Shown here one piece after another: positions 28,239 through 37,155 of a stretch of 64,000 nt of DNA. Numbering within the stretch: the first letter of the stretch is position 1; each line of letters starts with the position of its first letter. The notes beneath the pieces are model-generated. The model searched no databases, was not told the DNA's origin, and worked only from the letters and a program-made list of their open reading frames with translations. Source of the DNA: Zoogloeaceae bacterium (lineage in GTDB: Bacteria > Pseudomonadota > Gammaproteobacteria > Burkholderiales > Rhodocyclaceae); assembly GCA_024235635.1 (NCBI GenBank), contig JACKMA010000001.1:806001-870000 (forward strand), read 5' to 3'. Position numbers and translations under genes: made by a program.

Positions 28239-29114
28239 ACACGGAGGAATTTCGCCAGGCCTCGGCGCGATATGGCCGCCCGCGCGGCGCCTGGCTCGAT
28301 CTGCCGACCGGCCTCAATCCACGCGGCTGGCCGGTACCGCGGGTGCCGGCATGGAGCTGGTCGCGATTGCCGGAGGACGACGATGGCCTCGAACGGGTCG
28401 CGCGGACGTACTACGGCGTCGACCACATCCTGCCGGTCGCCGGTTCGCAGGCCCCCATCCAGACCCTGCCCCGCCTGCGTCCGCGGTCGCGCGTCGCGGT
28501 GCTCGAACCGGCCTATGCCGCGCATGCCCACACCTGGCGGCACGCCGGTCAGGAGGTTCAACGAGTGCGCTGCCGGACGCCCGGACGAAGCCGTGGCGCA
28601 TTCCGACGTCGTCGTGCTGATCCATCCCAACAAACCGACGGGTGTCCGCTTTGGGCTCGAGCAGCTTGCCGCATGGCACGCCCGGCTGGCGGCCCGAAAC
28701 GGATGGCTGGTGGTCGACGAGGCCTTCATGGACGCCACGCCGGCGCACAGCCTGTGCGTCCAAGGCACCCGACCCGGCCTGATCGTATTGCGCTCCCTCG
28801 GCAAGTTCTTCGGCCTCACCGGCGCCCGCGTCGGATTCGTCATTGCACGTCCTGCCCTGCTCGGGCCGCTGCGCGAGCTGCTCGGCCCGTGGCACCTCAG
28901 CGCCCGCCCGCTGGATCGCGGCAGCCGCCCTCGCCGACAAGGCATGGCAGGCGAGCACTCGATAGCGTCTTCGCTGCGACGGCAAGCGCCTGCGGCGCGC
29001 GCCCAACGGGGCATCCTGACCCGCCTGTTCGCACACTGTCCGGGCATCCGCTTCGGATTGCCCGCCACGGAATCGGAATGGCATCTGCTGGCGGAGTGCC
29101 TGTCGGCACTATAG
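28231..29114 (+). pseudogene. cobC: cobC (threonine-phosphate decarboxylase) with several frameshifts
   Basis: The gene is near full length but spread over three frames. MLEHGG begins at 28231. A shift near 28247 leads to FRQASARYGRPRGAWLDLPT. A second near 28570 leads to AHSDVVVLIHPNKPTGVRF and SLGKFFGLTGARVGFV, which contains the PLP lysine. A third near 28905 leads into RWIAAAALADKAWQ and a stop near 28972, while the old C-terminus (SEWHLLAECLSAL) ends at 29114. The enzyme would supply aminopropanol phosphate for the nucleotide loop. No single frame encodes it now. Confidence 0.85.
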
Positions 29115-29436
29115 CGTGCGCCGGGGCTGCGACCGGCTTCCAAAGCGCGGCGCCACGGGCATTGCGTGCAATCGCCCGAGGTTATTCCATATTGCACAGT
29201 AGTCACGATCGGCAGCTTCGGACGGCGCGCGAATCGTACGATAGTTTTTTGCCGTACACATGTCGGGATTCGTCGAAGCACATATTCGGCTATTGTGCGC
29301 TTGCACCAGACAAGGGGGGCAAAAGCGGAAATCATCGATGCATAAGTGATTATTCGCACGTTGATCCACCAGACACATGGCGAGCGACTGTTCCTTGACA
29401 TAAGATCAAATGACACTGGGGGCTGTAGGGGCAGTC
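29115..29436. other. Gene-free AT-richer stretch between the cobalamin remnants and the caspase gene
   Basis: No coding frame or RNA is supported. Base composition is visibly richer in A and T than in neighbouring regions, with runs such as GATAGTTTTTTGCC and GTGATTATTCG. A promoter for the caspase gene probably lies here, but no well-spaced -35/-10 pair stands out. Confidence 0.4.
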
Positions 29437-30828
29437 ATGGCTCGGTTCATTTGCTGCGCCGTCGGGTGGTGTCGATCGTCGATCGGCCGGGTGCCGAAGC
29501 CAGCGGCGATCCTGCACGCCTTGATGTCGACGTTGCTGGGTACAGTGCTGCTGCTTCCCCAGTGCACGGCGGCTTCGGAGAGTGGCGCAGATCCGACTGC
29601 AGGTGCATTCGGACCGATCGAGACCGACGTGGCGCCGGCACCGATCGATCACCGGCCGCGTGTCGCACTGGTCATCGGCAACGGTGGCTATACCAGGCTA
29701 CCGGTACTGGCGCGCCCGCCAAACGATGCAAACGACATTTGCGCAGCCCTGAAGACGATTCATTTCGAAGTCATTTGTCTGATTGACGTGCCGTATCGGC
29801 GGGAAATGCGAAATGCGGTTCGCGAGTTCGCATCCCGTCTGACGACGCGATCAATCGGTCTTTTCTTCTATGCCGGCCATGGCATTCAGGTCAATGGCGA
29901 GAATTTTCTGCTGCCGACCCGGGCCGATATTCGATCGCTGCCCGATGTCGAATATGAAGGCCTCAGTCTCAATTATCTGCTGGCCAATCTTCTCGAGGCG
30001 CGCAATTCTCCCAATTTGATCGTCCTCGATGCCTGTCGAGACAATCCATTCCCGGCATCGCAATCGCAGTTCGTCCGCGGCGGTCTGGCTCGCGTCGATC
30101 CGCCGATCGGCGCCATTCTGGCTTATGCCACCGCACCGAATGGAACCGCGATCGATGGCGAGGGCAGAAACGGCCTGTTCACGAAGCACTTGCTCCAGCG
30201 ATTGACCGAGCCCGGGCTGAAGATCGACGAAATGCTGCAGCTCGTCGCCCAGGCAGTGGAAAGCGAGGCGCGCGAATCCTACGACTGGGTGCAGACCCCC
30301 TACCGGAGTTCGTCCTATTCAGGCGACTTCTGCCTCGCCGGCTGCGTCGACCCGGTCATGGAGGAAAAGCTGGAGAAGATCCTGGCGCAGCGTGATCGCC
30401 TCAATGCGCGACTCGAACAACTGTCGGAGGAGAACGTCCAGTTGCGCAAGGAAGCCGAGCGTGGCGAGTCGGCGATCCAGCATCTCGAAGAGCGCATCGG
30501 TCGGCTCACCGAGCAGGCCAATCAGCGGGGCAGCGACGTCCGCGCGATCGAGGTGGAGCTCGACGAAGCACGCCTCGCGCTGTCCAGGGCAAGGACGAGC
30601 CAGCAAGAGCGCGAAGCGGTCGAAAACGAGAACCGCAACCGAGGCGAACAGCTCGCGTGGCTGAAGACTGAGCTGGAACGCCAGGCCACCGAAATCGAGC
30701 GCTACAAGGCCGAGATACAGCGACTGCAGAGCGAGCACGCCCAGGCGCCAAGCAACGCGGCCAATCCTTCCAGCGAAGAAAGAAAGCGCCCTTCGACGAC
30801 ACGGAGGGTCATCGTGCCCAGTTTCTAA
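29437..30828 (+). CDS. Secreted caspase-like protein (peptidase C14 family) with C-terminal coiled coil
   Basis: 463 residues from ATG 29437, which has TAGGGG upstream; ATG 29410 and 29524 are alternatives. A long n-region leads to a hydrophobic segment (STLLGTVLLLP) that looks like a signal peptide or anchor. The caspase-like domain starts with RVALVIGNGGY and carries both catalytic residues: the His in FFYAGHGIQ and the Cys in IVLDACRDNPF (about His148 and Cys200). From about residue 310 there is a long Glu/Arg/Gln-rich coiled coil, then a basic tail. Such proteins in proteobacteria are mostly uncharacterised. The outer-membrane gene 30 bases downstream is probably in the same transcript. 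Confidence 0.8.
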   Translation: MARFICCAVGWCRSSIGRVPKPAAILHALMSTLLGTVLLLPQCTAASESGADPTAGAFGPIETDVAPAPIDHRPRVALVIGNGGYTRLPVLARPPNDANDICAALKTIHFEVICLIDVPYRREMRNAVREFASRLTTRSIGLFFYAGHGIQVNGENFLLPTRADIRSLPDVEYEGLSLNYLLANLLEARNSPNLIVLDACRDNPFPASQSQFVRGGLARVDPPIGAILAYATAPNGTAIDGEGRNGLFTKHLLQRLTEPGLKIDEMLQLVAQAVESEARESYDWVQTPYRSSSYSGDFCLAGCVDPVMEEKLEKILAQRDRLNARLEQLSEENVQLRKEAERGESAIQHLEERIGRLTEQANQRGSDVRAIEVELDEARLALSRARTSQQEREAVENENRNRGEQLAWLKTELERQATEIERYKAEIQRLQSEHAQAPSNAANPSSEERKRPSTTRRVIVPSF

Positions 30829-30858
30829 CGTGCAACACAAACAGGGAGGTTGTCACAC

Positions 30859-31728
30859 ATGAAGCTCAGGCAGGCTGTGATCGTTGTTTCATTGGCGTTC
30901 GCCACCGTGTGCGAGGCGGCGGACAATTCGGGGACAGGTACCCCCGCGGTCGAGACGGAGGTCGCCGGCTTCGGCGACGTCAGCATCATCGCCGGCCTGC
31001 GCGTGTGGGCCAATCGCTGGGACATCAACTACATCACCCGGGAGGCATTTCAGACCGATCCGGCCGATCCGTCGACGCTGATGCTACGCGACGTCAATGC
31101 GACGGTGGCGAGCTCCCAGCGCATCGTTCCGATGCCGTTCCTCGGTATCAGGACGGGCAACTTCCTGGCGTCCGTGTCGTACTTTCCGACCACCAGCTAC
31201 GGCGACGTGGACGTGCTCTCGGATGACATCGAGCGCGACGAGGTCGAGCTCAACATCGGCTACTACGTGTTGCCGAGCGTAGTCGTTTCGCTGAGCTACA
31301 AGACCGGCGAGCAGAGCAAGCTCACCGACCTGGTGGCCGACAGCACGGTCAAGGTGTCGGGGATCATGCTGGGCGCCAGCTTCAGTGCGCCACTGAGCGA
31401 TCGCTTTTCGGCATACGGCAACTTCGCCTATGGCATCGGCAAGTCCGAGCTCAAGCACTTCACCTTCGCCGATGGCGACGATTCGCTTCGGGGCAGCTAT
31501 CAGATCGGCGAGTTCGGCATCAGCTACGGCCTGTCGCCGGACTTCGGCGGACCGTTCCTGAAGGGCGCTCTGCTCACCCTGGGCTTCCGTTCCTGGACCC
31601 TGACCTTCGACGATGTACCGCTCGGCACCTATTCGCCGGCCGCGCCCGCCACGCCGATCGCGATCCAGAAACACGACATCCGGTCCAGTACCGACGGCAT
31701 CGTCCTGGGCTTCGTCGGCGTGTTCTGA
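30859..31728 (+). CDS. Outer-membrane beta-barrel protein, function unknown
   Basis: 289 residues. ATG at 30859 lies nine bases after AGGGAGG. A signal peptide (LRQAVIVVSLAFATVCEA) precedes amphipathic strands such as GIMLGASFSAPL and YGNFAYGIG, and the protein ends GFVGVF with a terminal Phe. It resembles general small porin-like barrels; no substrate can be named. It follows the caspase-like gene by 30 bases, which suggests co-expression of a periplasmic protease-like protein with a surface barrel. Confidence 0.7.
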   Translation: MKLRQAVIVVSLAFATVCEAADNSGTGTPAVETEVAGFGDVSIIAGLRVWANRWDINYITREAFQTDPADPSTLMLRDVNATVASSQRIVPMPFLGIRTGNFLASVSYFPTTSYGDVDVLSDDIERDEVELNIGYYVLPSVVVSLSYKTGEQSKLTDLVADSTVKVSGIMLGASFSAPLSDRFSAYGNFAYGIGKSELKHFTFADGDDSLRGSYQIGEFGISYGLSPDFGGPFLKGALLTLGFRSWTLTFDDVPLGTYSPAAPATPIAIQKHDIRSSTDGIVLGFVGVF

Positions 31729-31765
31729 GCACGGCAGCAAGGCCCCGCGAACCGTCATCGACCAA

Positions 31766-31802
31766 AAGCGCGAAGTGCCGGCAGGCGTCGCCGGCACTTC
31801 GC
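31766..31802 (-). terminator. Terminator after ahpF, shared with the convergent outer-membrane gene
   Basis: GCGAAGTGCCGGC (31770-31782) pairs over 13 bases with GCCGGCACTTCGC (31790-31802) around a seven-base loop. On the minus strand a TTTT tract follows close to the hairpin, so it is best placed to end the ahpF transcript. It may also stop plus-strand transcription. Confidence 0.8.
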
Positions 31803-31817
31803 GGGTCGATGGGGCGA

Positions 31818-33392
31818 TCAGGCCGTTTCGGAGGCGACCACCGGAGCCGACGACCGGATCAGATGATCGAAGGCCGACAGCGCCGCCTTCGAACCCTCGC
31901 CCATCGCGATCACGATCTGCTTGTACGGCACGGTCGTGGCGTCGCCGGCGGCGAAAATGCCGGGCACGCTGGTCTCGCAGCGCGGGTTGACCTCGATCTC
32001 GCCGAAGCGGGACAGCTCGACCGCACCTTTGAGCCAGCCGGTATTCGGCAGCAGGCCGATCTGCACGAAGACGCCCTCGAGTTCGACGTGATGAGCCTCG
32101 CCGGTACCGCGGTCGGTATAGCTCAGGCCATTGACCTTGCCGTCTGCGCCGGTGACCTCGGTGGTCTGGGCCGAGGTGTGGATCTCGACGTTGGCGAGAC
32201 TCTTCAGCTTCGCCTGCAGTACTGCGTCAGCGCGCAGCTTGCTGTCGAATTCGAGCAGCGTGACATGGCCGACGATGCCTGCCAGGTCGATCGCGGCCTC
32301 GACACCGGAATTGCCGCCACCGATCACGGCGACCCGCTTGCCCTTGAACAGCGGACCGTCACAGTGCGGACAGTAGGCCACACCGCGACCGCGGTACGCC
32401 TGCTCTCCGGGCACACCGAGTTCGCGCCAGCGCGCGCCGGTCGCCAGGATCACGGCCTTGGCACGCAAGCTGGCACCGCCGGCGAGCCGGACCTCGGCAA
32501 GATCGCCCGGCACCAGGGCCTCGGCCCGTTGACCGTCGATGATGTCCACCTCATATTGCCGGACATGCTGTTCGAGGGCCGCCACCAGCTTCGGCCCCTC
32601 GGTCTCCTTGATCGAGATGAAGTTCTCGATCGCCAGCGTGTCCATCACCTGCCCGCCGAAGCGCTCGGAGACGATACCGGTGCGGATGCCCTTGCGCGCG
32701 GCGTAGATGGCGGCGGCAGCGCCAGCCGGTCCGCCACCGACGATCAGCACGTCGAACGGTTCCATCGCGGCGATCTTCCCTGCTTCGCGCGCCTGGGCAC
32801 CGCTATCGACTTTGGCCAGGATCTCCTTCAGGGTCATCCGGCCCTGACCGAAAGGCTCGCCGTTGAGGAACACGGTCGGCACCGCCATGATCTTGCGCGC
32901 CTCGACTTCGTCCTGGAACAGTGCGCCGTCGATCATGGTGTGGCGTACGTTCGGATTCAAGACCGCCATCAGGTTCAGGGCCTGGACCACGTCGGGACAG
33001 TTCTGGCAGGACAGCGAAATGAAGGTCTCGAAGGTGAAACTGCCTTCGAGTGCCTTGATCTGTTCGATCACTTCCGGCTCGACCTTCGGTGGGTGCCCGC
33101 CAGCCTGCAGCAGCGCCAGCACCAGTGACGTGAATTCATGCCCGAGCGGGATGCCGGCGAAGCGAATGCCCATCTGCCCATCCTGGGCGCTGACCGCGAA
33201 CGACGGCTTGCGTTCGGCGTCGTCCCGGCGCTCGTCGAGGCTGATCTTGTCCGAGAGTTCGGCGATGTCCTTCAACAGTGCGAGCATCTCGGTCGATTTC
33301 TCGCCGTCGTCCAGGCTCGCCACCAACGAGATCGGCCGGGTCAGGTGCTGGAGATAGGCCTTGAGCTGGTTCTTGAGCGCGGTTTCGAGCAT
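31818..33392 (-). CDS. ahpF: Alkyl hydroperoxide reductase subunit F
   Basis: 524 residues, near the usual 521. It uses NADH to reduce AhpC. The N-terminal tandem thioredoxin-like domain has the disulfide centre in [10 protein letters not shown]. The flavoprotein core follows with [21 protein letters not shown], the second redox disulfide in [11 protein letters not shown], the NAD site in [19 protein letters not shown] and the FAD site in [19 protein letters not shown] 33392 matches the family N-terminus (LETALKNQL); the longer frame upstream is the terminator region. It follows ahpC after a terminator hairpin, so it is probably made at a lower level. Confidence 0.96.
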   Translation of the reverse strand: MLETALKNQLKAYLQHLTRPISLVASLDDGEKSTEMLALLKDIAELSDKISLDERRDDAERKPSFAVSAQDGQMGIRFAGIPLGHEFTSLVLALLQAGGHPPKVEPEVIEQIKALEGSFTFETFISLSCQNCPDVVQALNLMAVLNPNVRHTMIDGALFQDEVEARKIMAVPTVFLNGEPFGQGRMTLKEILAKVDSGAQAREAGKIAAMEPFDVLIVGGGPAGAAAAIYAARKGIRTGIVSERFGGQVMDTLAIENFISIKETEGPKLVAALEQHVRQYEVDIIDGQRAEALVPGDLAEVRLAGGASLRAKAVILATGARWRELGVPGEQAYRGRGVAYCPHCDGPLFKGKRVAVIGGGNSGVEAAIDLAGIVGHVTLLEFDSKLRADAVLQAKLKSLANVEIHTSAQTTEVTGADGKVNGLSYTDRGTGEAHHVELEGVFVQIGLLPNTGWLKGAVELSRFGEIEVNPRCETSVPGIFAAGDATTVPYKQIVIAMGEGSKAALSAFDHLIRSSAPVVASETA

Positions 33393-33420
33393 TTCATGAC
33401 TCCATTGTCGGATTGCAGGC

Positions 33421-33448
33421 AAAAAAAATGCCCGGGGCATGCCCGGGC
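33421..33448 (-). terminator. Intercistronic terminator or attenuator between ahpC and ahpF
   Basis: On the minus strand GCCCGGG and CCCGGGC pair around a short loop and are followed by eight T residues, just after the ahpC stop. This looks like a full intrinsic terminator inside the operon and would leave only read-through for ahpF. Confidence 0.85.
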
Positions 33449-33461
33449 GAAGGGGCAACAA

Positions 33462-34028
33462 TCAGATCTTGCCGACCAGATCCAGCGACGGCGCGAGGGT
33501 TTCCTCGCCCGGCGTCCACTTGGCGGGGCAGACTTCGCCGGGGTGCGAGGCCACGTACTGGGCGGCCTGGATCTTACGGACCAGTTCCTTGGCATCGCGG
33601 CCGATACCCAGATCGTGAATCTCGGCGACCTTGATCTCGCCTTCCGGATTGATCACGAAGGTGCCGCGCAGGGCCAGTCCCTCTTCCTCGATCATCACCT
33701 CGAAGTTGCGCGAGATCGTGCCGGTCGGATCGCCGACCATCGGGAAGCGGATCTTCTTGATGGTGTCGGAGGCGTCGTGCCATGCCTTGTGGGTGAAGTG
33801 GGTGTCGGTGGACACCGAATACACCTCCACGCCCATGTCCTGCAGCTTGGCGTAGTTGTCCGCGACGTCCCCCAGTTCGGTCGGGCAGACGAAGGTGAAG
33901 TCGGCCGGGTAGAAGAACACGACGGACCACTTGCCCAGCAGATCCTGCTCGCTCACCGGCTTGAATTCGCCGTGGTGATAGGCGGTCGCCTTGAACGGCT
34001 TGATCTTGCTGTTGATGAGGCTCGACAT
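33462..34028 (-). CDS. ahpC: Peroxiredoxin, alkyl hydroperoxide reductase subunit C
   Basis: 188 residues, the standard AhpC length. It reduces H2O2 and organic peroxides. The peroxidatic Cys is in [11 protein letters not shown] and the resolving Cys in GEVCPAKW, so this is a typical 2-Cys enzyme. AAAGGAG precedes the ATG. A promoter with a candidate OxyR site lies upstream, and ahpF follows. The C-terminal segment after the resolving Cys keeps the length of robust, over-oxidation-sensitive AhpCs. Confidence 0.97.
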   Translation of the reverse strand: MSSLINSKIKPFKATAYHHGEFKPVSEQDLLGKWSVVFFYPADFTFVCPTELGDVADNYAKLQDMGVEVYSVSTDTHFTHKAWHDASDTIKKIRFPMVGDPTGTISRNFEVMIEEEGLALRGTFVINPEGEIKVAEIHDLGIGRDAKELVRKIQAAQYVASHPGEVCPAKWTPGEETLAPSLDLVGKI

Positions 34029-34075
34029 AGTGCTAACTCCTTTGTGCTTGCGGGTTGGTGAAGATTCGATGGCTC

Positions 34076-34142
34076 ATGTTAACGGCCAGCCATCCATTAA
34101 ACCAATTGAACGTACCGATTTATGTGATTGCGAATTTCTATC
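34076..34142 (-). promoter_or_regulatory. ahpC promoter with candidate OxyR site
   Basis: On the minus strand TTGGTT (34105-34100), 18 bases, TAACAT (34081-34076) form a sigma-70 promoter about 50 bases before ahpC. Just upstream, 34126-34142 reads GATAG-N7-CAATC on that strand, one base off the OxyR half-site pair GATAG-N7-CTATC. The position beside the -35 is right for an activator. Confidence 0.5.
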
Positions 34143-34256
34143 GAACCGGCTGCGAGACGGCGCAGCGGACCGGGGGCAACTTCCGCGCCGGTACACGCGA
34201 AGCTTGGGGCGGAAAGCCGAAGCGCAAGGGGCTGCATCGTGCAATGCAGCAGGGCG

Positions 34257-34679
34257 TCAGCTGAAACGGTCGAGGAATGCTTGCGGCACCGGCCGGGCGA
34301 CCTTCTCCGCGTAGTCGTAGAACACGATACCGGTCTTGCCGAACGCCACCAGCCGATCGCTCTTGGCCTCCACCATCCGCCAGACGAGGTCGCAGCCCTT
34401 GTCCCAGAACTCGGCGGCCGCAATCGACACGCGCATCGTCTCGCCGTGGTGGGCCTCGGAACGATATTGCACCGCCGCATCCGCGACCACGATACCGACA
34501 CCGCCGACGTCGAGCTCGGAAAAACCCAGGGATTCGAAAAAGCCGGCCCTGGCTTCCGAAACCAGCGTCAGCAACAGGGCATTGTCGAGGTGGTTCCGGT
34601 TATTGACCTGGAGCAGGTAGATCGGCAGGTCGACCGAGTAGCGAAAGTGTTCGGGCAGTTCGATGGAGACGCGCGCCAT
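34257..34679 (-). CDS. Acyl-CoA thioesterase, hotdog fold (YbgC/FadM-like)
   Basis: 140 residues. Features of the 4-hydroxybenzoyl-CoA thioesterase branch are present: VNNRNHLDNALLLTLVSEAR holds the position of the catalytic residue, and AAVQYRSEAHHGETMRV forms the second core strand. The usual catalytic Asp is replaced in this segment by Asn-His-Leu-Asp, so the exact catalytic residue is uncertain. It is monocistronic, with no operon clue to the substrate. Confidence 0.72.
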   Translation of the reverse strand: MARVSIELPEHFRYSVDLPIYLLQVNNRNHLDNALLLTLVSEARAGFFESLGFSELDVGGVGIVVADAAVQYRSEAHHGETMRVSIAAAEFWDKGCDLVWRMVEAKSDRLVAFGKTGIVFYDYAEKVARPVPQAFLDRFS

Positions 34680-34798
34680 GGCAGGAATACGGATGATGGA
34701 TCGAGATCAGTCTATCAGCATACGGCATCGACGCCGGGCGGCGCGCGCAGGGTCGGTCGAGGCCGCACCGGCCCGACGAATTGCGCCCACCCGCTGAA

Positions 34799-35203
34799 TC
34801 AGCGGTTTCCGCCGAACAGACCGTCGAGGATGGCCATACCCTGCTGGCGCAACGGGTCGTCGCCTTGCAGCACGCCACTGGGGCTGAGCCTGTCCACCAA
34901 TTGCGGCAGGTAGTCGGCGATGCCCTGGCCCGCGGCCTCCGTGCTGAGCCCGACCTGGCCCGCCAGTTGGGCCAGCGTGTCGCCGCCGATCGCGTCCCTG
35001 ATCTGTTCCGGCGACACGGGCAGGTTGGCGCCATTGCCGAGCCAGGACGATACCTGCTCGCCGAGGCCAGCCTGCTGCAGCTGCACCATCAGGCCCTGCA
35101 GTCCCCCCTCTTCCTGCATGAGCTTCTGCGCCAGCTGCAGCAGCGATGCCTGCCCTTCGCCACCGCCCAGGACCTGATTGGCCAGTTGATCAAACAAACC
35201 CAT
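34799..35203 (-). CDS. YidB-like protein (DUF937)
   Basis: 134 residues. ATG 35203 was chosen because GGAGG lies eight bases upstream and the product then starts MGLFDQLANQVLG, as YidB proteins do. The body is Gly/Leu/Gln-rich, with LLQLAQKLMQEEGGLQGLM and the repeated helix IGGDTLAQLAGQVGLS, matching the DUF937 pattern. The function of the family is unknown; some members have been linked to the envelope. It is divergent from rpiA. Confidence 0.8.
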   Translation of the reverse strand: MGLFDQLANQVLGGGEGQASLLQLAQKLMQEEGGLQGLMVQLQQAGLGEQVSSWLGNGANLPVSPEQIRDAIGGDTLAQLAGQVGLSTEAAGQGIADYLPQLVDRLSPSGVLQGDDPLRQQGMAILDGLFGGNR

Positions 35204-35356
35204 GATGAACGCCTCCATCGGTGTCGGTCGATCGCAGATAATCGCCCGCCGAGGCACCGGCCTCAAGCCGGATTGACCGGAATTTACGTCGCCGTCGACG
35301 GCAGTCCGGCATCGGGCCTCGGTTAGAATCTCCTTCCGCACCGCAGGAATTCCAGC

Positions 35357-36019
35357 ATGAACCAGGACGAACTCAAGCGCGCAGCCGCCATCGCTGCCCT
35401 GGACTACGTCATCGACGGCGAGATCGTCGGGGTCGGCACCGGCTCAACCGCCAACCATTTCATCGACGGCCTGGCATCGATCAAGGACCGCATCTGTGGC
35501 GCAGTCGCCAGTTCGGAGGCGAGCGCGCAACGACTCGCCGGACACGGCGTGCGGCTGTTCGACCTGAACGACGTCGAGCGCATGCCGGTCTACGTGGACG
35601 GCGCCGACGAGATCAACGCCGGACTGGCGATGATCAAGGGCGGTGGCGGCGCCTTGACCCGCGAGAAGATCGTCGCCGCGGTCGCCGACCGCTTCGTCTG
35701 CATCTGCGACGCCAGCAAGCGCGTCGCGCGCCTGGGCGGCTTTCCGCTGCCGGTCGAAGTGATTCCGATGGCCCGGGCCCATGTCGCCCGACGGCTGGCG
35801 GCGCTCGGCGGCGAGCCGAGGCTTCGGCAGAATTTCGTCACCGACAACGGCAATCTGATCCTCGACGTACATGGCCTCGAGATCACCGATCCAGCCGGCC
35901 TCGAATCCGCGATCGACCATATCGCCGGCGTCGTCTCCAACGGCCTGTTCGCGAGGCACGGAGCAGATGTGCTGCTGCTGGCGGCAGCCGACGGCGTCGA
36001 ACGGCTCCTGCGCCCGTGA
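35357..36019 (+). CDS. rpiA: Ribose-5-phosphate isomerase A
   Basis: 220 residues. It interconverts ribose-5-phosphate and ribulose-5-phosphate in the pentose phosphate and Calvin pathways. All signatures are present: [25 protein letters not shown] with the active-site acids, [14 protein letters not shown] with the catalytic Glu, and [18 protein letters not shown] -10 candidate lies near 35324. With phosphoribulokinase further along the window it would supply ribulose-5-phosphate for CO2 fixation. Confidence 0.96.
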   Translation: MNQDELKRAAAIAALDYVIDGEIVGVGTGSTANHFIDGLASIKDRICGAVASSEASAQRLAGHGVRLFDLNDVERMPVYVDGADEINAGLAMIKGGGGALTREKIVAAVADRFVCICDASKRVARLGGFPLPVEVIPMARAHVARRLAALGGEPRLRQNFVTDNGNLILDVHGLEITDPAGLESAIDHIAGVVSNGLFARHGADVLLLAAADGVERLLRP

Positions 36020-36080
36020 ACTGAAATATTTCCGTCATCAGACCCTGCTATGGTCCGGGCTCGCGCCCATCGACAAGATC

Positions 36081-36785
36081 ATGATGAACCAACATACCTC
36101 GAAGCAGTTCGACTCGGAACTCGAGCAGATGCGCACCCGCGCGTTGCAGATGGGCGGGCTCGTCGAGCAGCAGATCGATCGCGCGGTGCGCGGGCTCGAA
36201 AGCGGCGACATGGGCGAGATCGAAGATGTGATCGCCACCGACAAGACCGTCAACCGCTTCGAACTCGAACTCGACCAGCTGTGCAGTCACATCATCGCCC
36301 GGCGCCAGCCCACGGCCGTGGATCTGCGCATGGTGATGTCGGTGATGCGGATCGTGCGCGACCTGGAGCGGGTCGGCGACGAAGCCAAGAAGATCGCCAA
36401 GATGGCGCGCTCGCTCCATTCCGAGGAGGGCGGCGGCCTGGTACCGGAAGTGACCGTGCGGCACGCGGCCGACCTCGCCGTCAAGATGCTGCGGGAATCA
36501 CTCGACGCATTCGCCCGCGCGGATCTCGAACTGGCGACATCGGTGGTCAAGCAGGACAAGGCGGTGGATGCGGAATTCAAGGCGCTGATGCGCCAGCTGA
36601 TCACCTACATGATGGAAGACCCGCGGACGATTTCGCGCTGCATCGAACTGCTGTTCGTCGCCAAGGCGATCGAGCGCATCGGCGACCATGCCAAGAACAT
36701 GGCGCAGTACGCGGTCTACATGGCCAAGGGCGAGGACGTTCGCCACGGCGGCATCGAGGCGATGGAACGGGCGGTGCGGCAGTAG
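36081..36785 (+). CDS. phoU: Phosphate-signalling regulator PhoU
   Basis: 234 residues. PhoU links the PstSCAB transporter to PhoR and restrains the phosphate regulon. The two three-helix PhoU repeats are visible, with the metal-binding patterns MRIVRDLERVGDEAKKIAK in the first and AIERIGDHAKNMAQY in the second. ATG 36081 or 36084 may start it; upstream frame is not coding. No pst gene is near, and a long hairpin ends the transcript. Confidence 0.93.
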   Translation: MMNQHTSKQFDSELEQMRTRALQMGGLVEQQIDRAVRGLESGDMGEIEDVIATDKTVNRFELELDQLCSHIIARRQPTAVDLRMVMSVMRIVRDLERVGDEAKKIAKMARSLHSEEGGGLVPEVTVRHAADLAVKMLRESLDAFARADLELATSVVKQDKAVDAEFKALMRQLITYMMEDPRTISRCIELLFVAKAIERIGDHAKNMAQYAVYMAKGEDVRHGGIEAMERAVRQ

Positions 36786-36800
36786 CGTCGCCGCGCAGCC

Positions 36801-36843
36801 GCCATGAAGAAGGGGACGGCGGCGCCGTCCCCTTCTTCATGGC
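36801..36843. terminator. Long perfect hairpin between phoU and yggX
   Basis: Twenty-base arms (36801-36820 and 36824-36843) pair without a mismatch around a three-base loop. The arms contain GAAGAAGGGGACGG and its complement. It lies between convergent genes and would fold on either strand. T runs are short (CTTCTTC on both strands within the stem), so stem strength may do the work. Confidence 0.75.
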
Positions 36844-36855
36844 AAAGCCGATCGC

Positions 36856-37128
36856 CTACTCGGACGGTGGCACGAAGCCGGACACCTGGTCGGCGCCATC
36901 CTCGAAGAAGTGCTTCTCCATCTGTTCGGACAGGTACTTGCGTGCCCGTGCATCCATCAGGTTGAGCCGGTTCTCGTTGATCAGCATGGTCTGATAGCGG
37001 ACCCACTGCTGCCACGCCTCCTTCGAGACGTTGTCGAATATGCGTTTGCCCAATTCCCCCGGCACCGGCGGGAAGTCGAGCCCTTCGGCCTCCCGGCCGA
37101 GCTTGATGCAATTGACCATCCGGGTCAT
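36856..37128 (-). CDS. yggX: Fe(II)-trafficking/oxidative damage protection protein
   Basis: 90 residues, as usual for YggX. It protects iron-sulfur enzymes from oxidants. The conserved N-terminus [20 protein letters not shown] contains the single essential Cys, and [16 protein letters not shown] closes the core. ATG 37128 was taken because AAGGAG lies five bases upstream; a GTG two codons earlier is possible. Confidence 0.95.
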   Translation of the reverse strand: MTRMVNCIKLGREAEGLDFPPVPGELGKRIFDNVSKEAWQQWVRYQTMLINENRLNLMDARARKYLSEQMEKHFFEDGADQVSGFVPPSE

Positions 37129-37155
37129 TGCCACTCCTTTTGCGTTGCTGACCGA

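Noticed and set aside
27692..29398. Single 568-residue frame joining CbiB and CobC segments, possibly a fusion protein
   Set aside because: The CbiB end and CobC start survive in other frames, and CobC leaves this frame midway. It is a product of deletion and frameshift, not a designed fusion.
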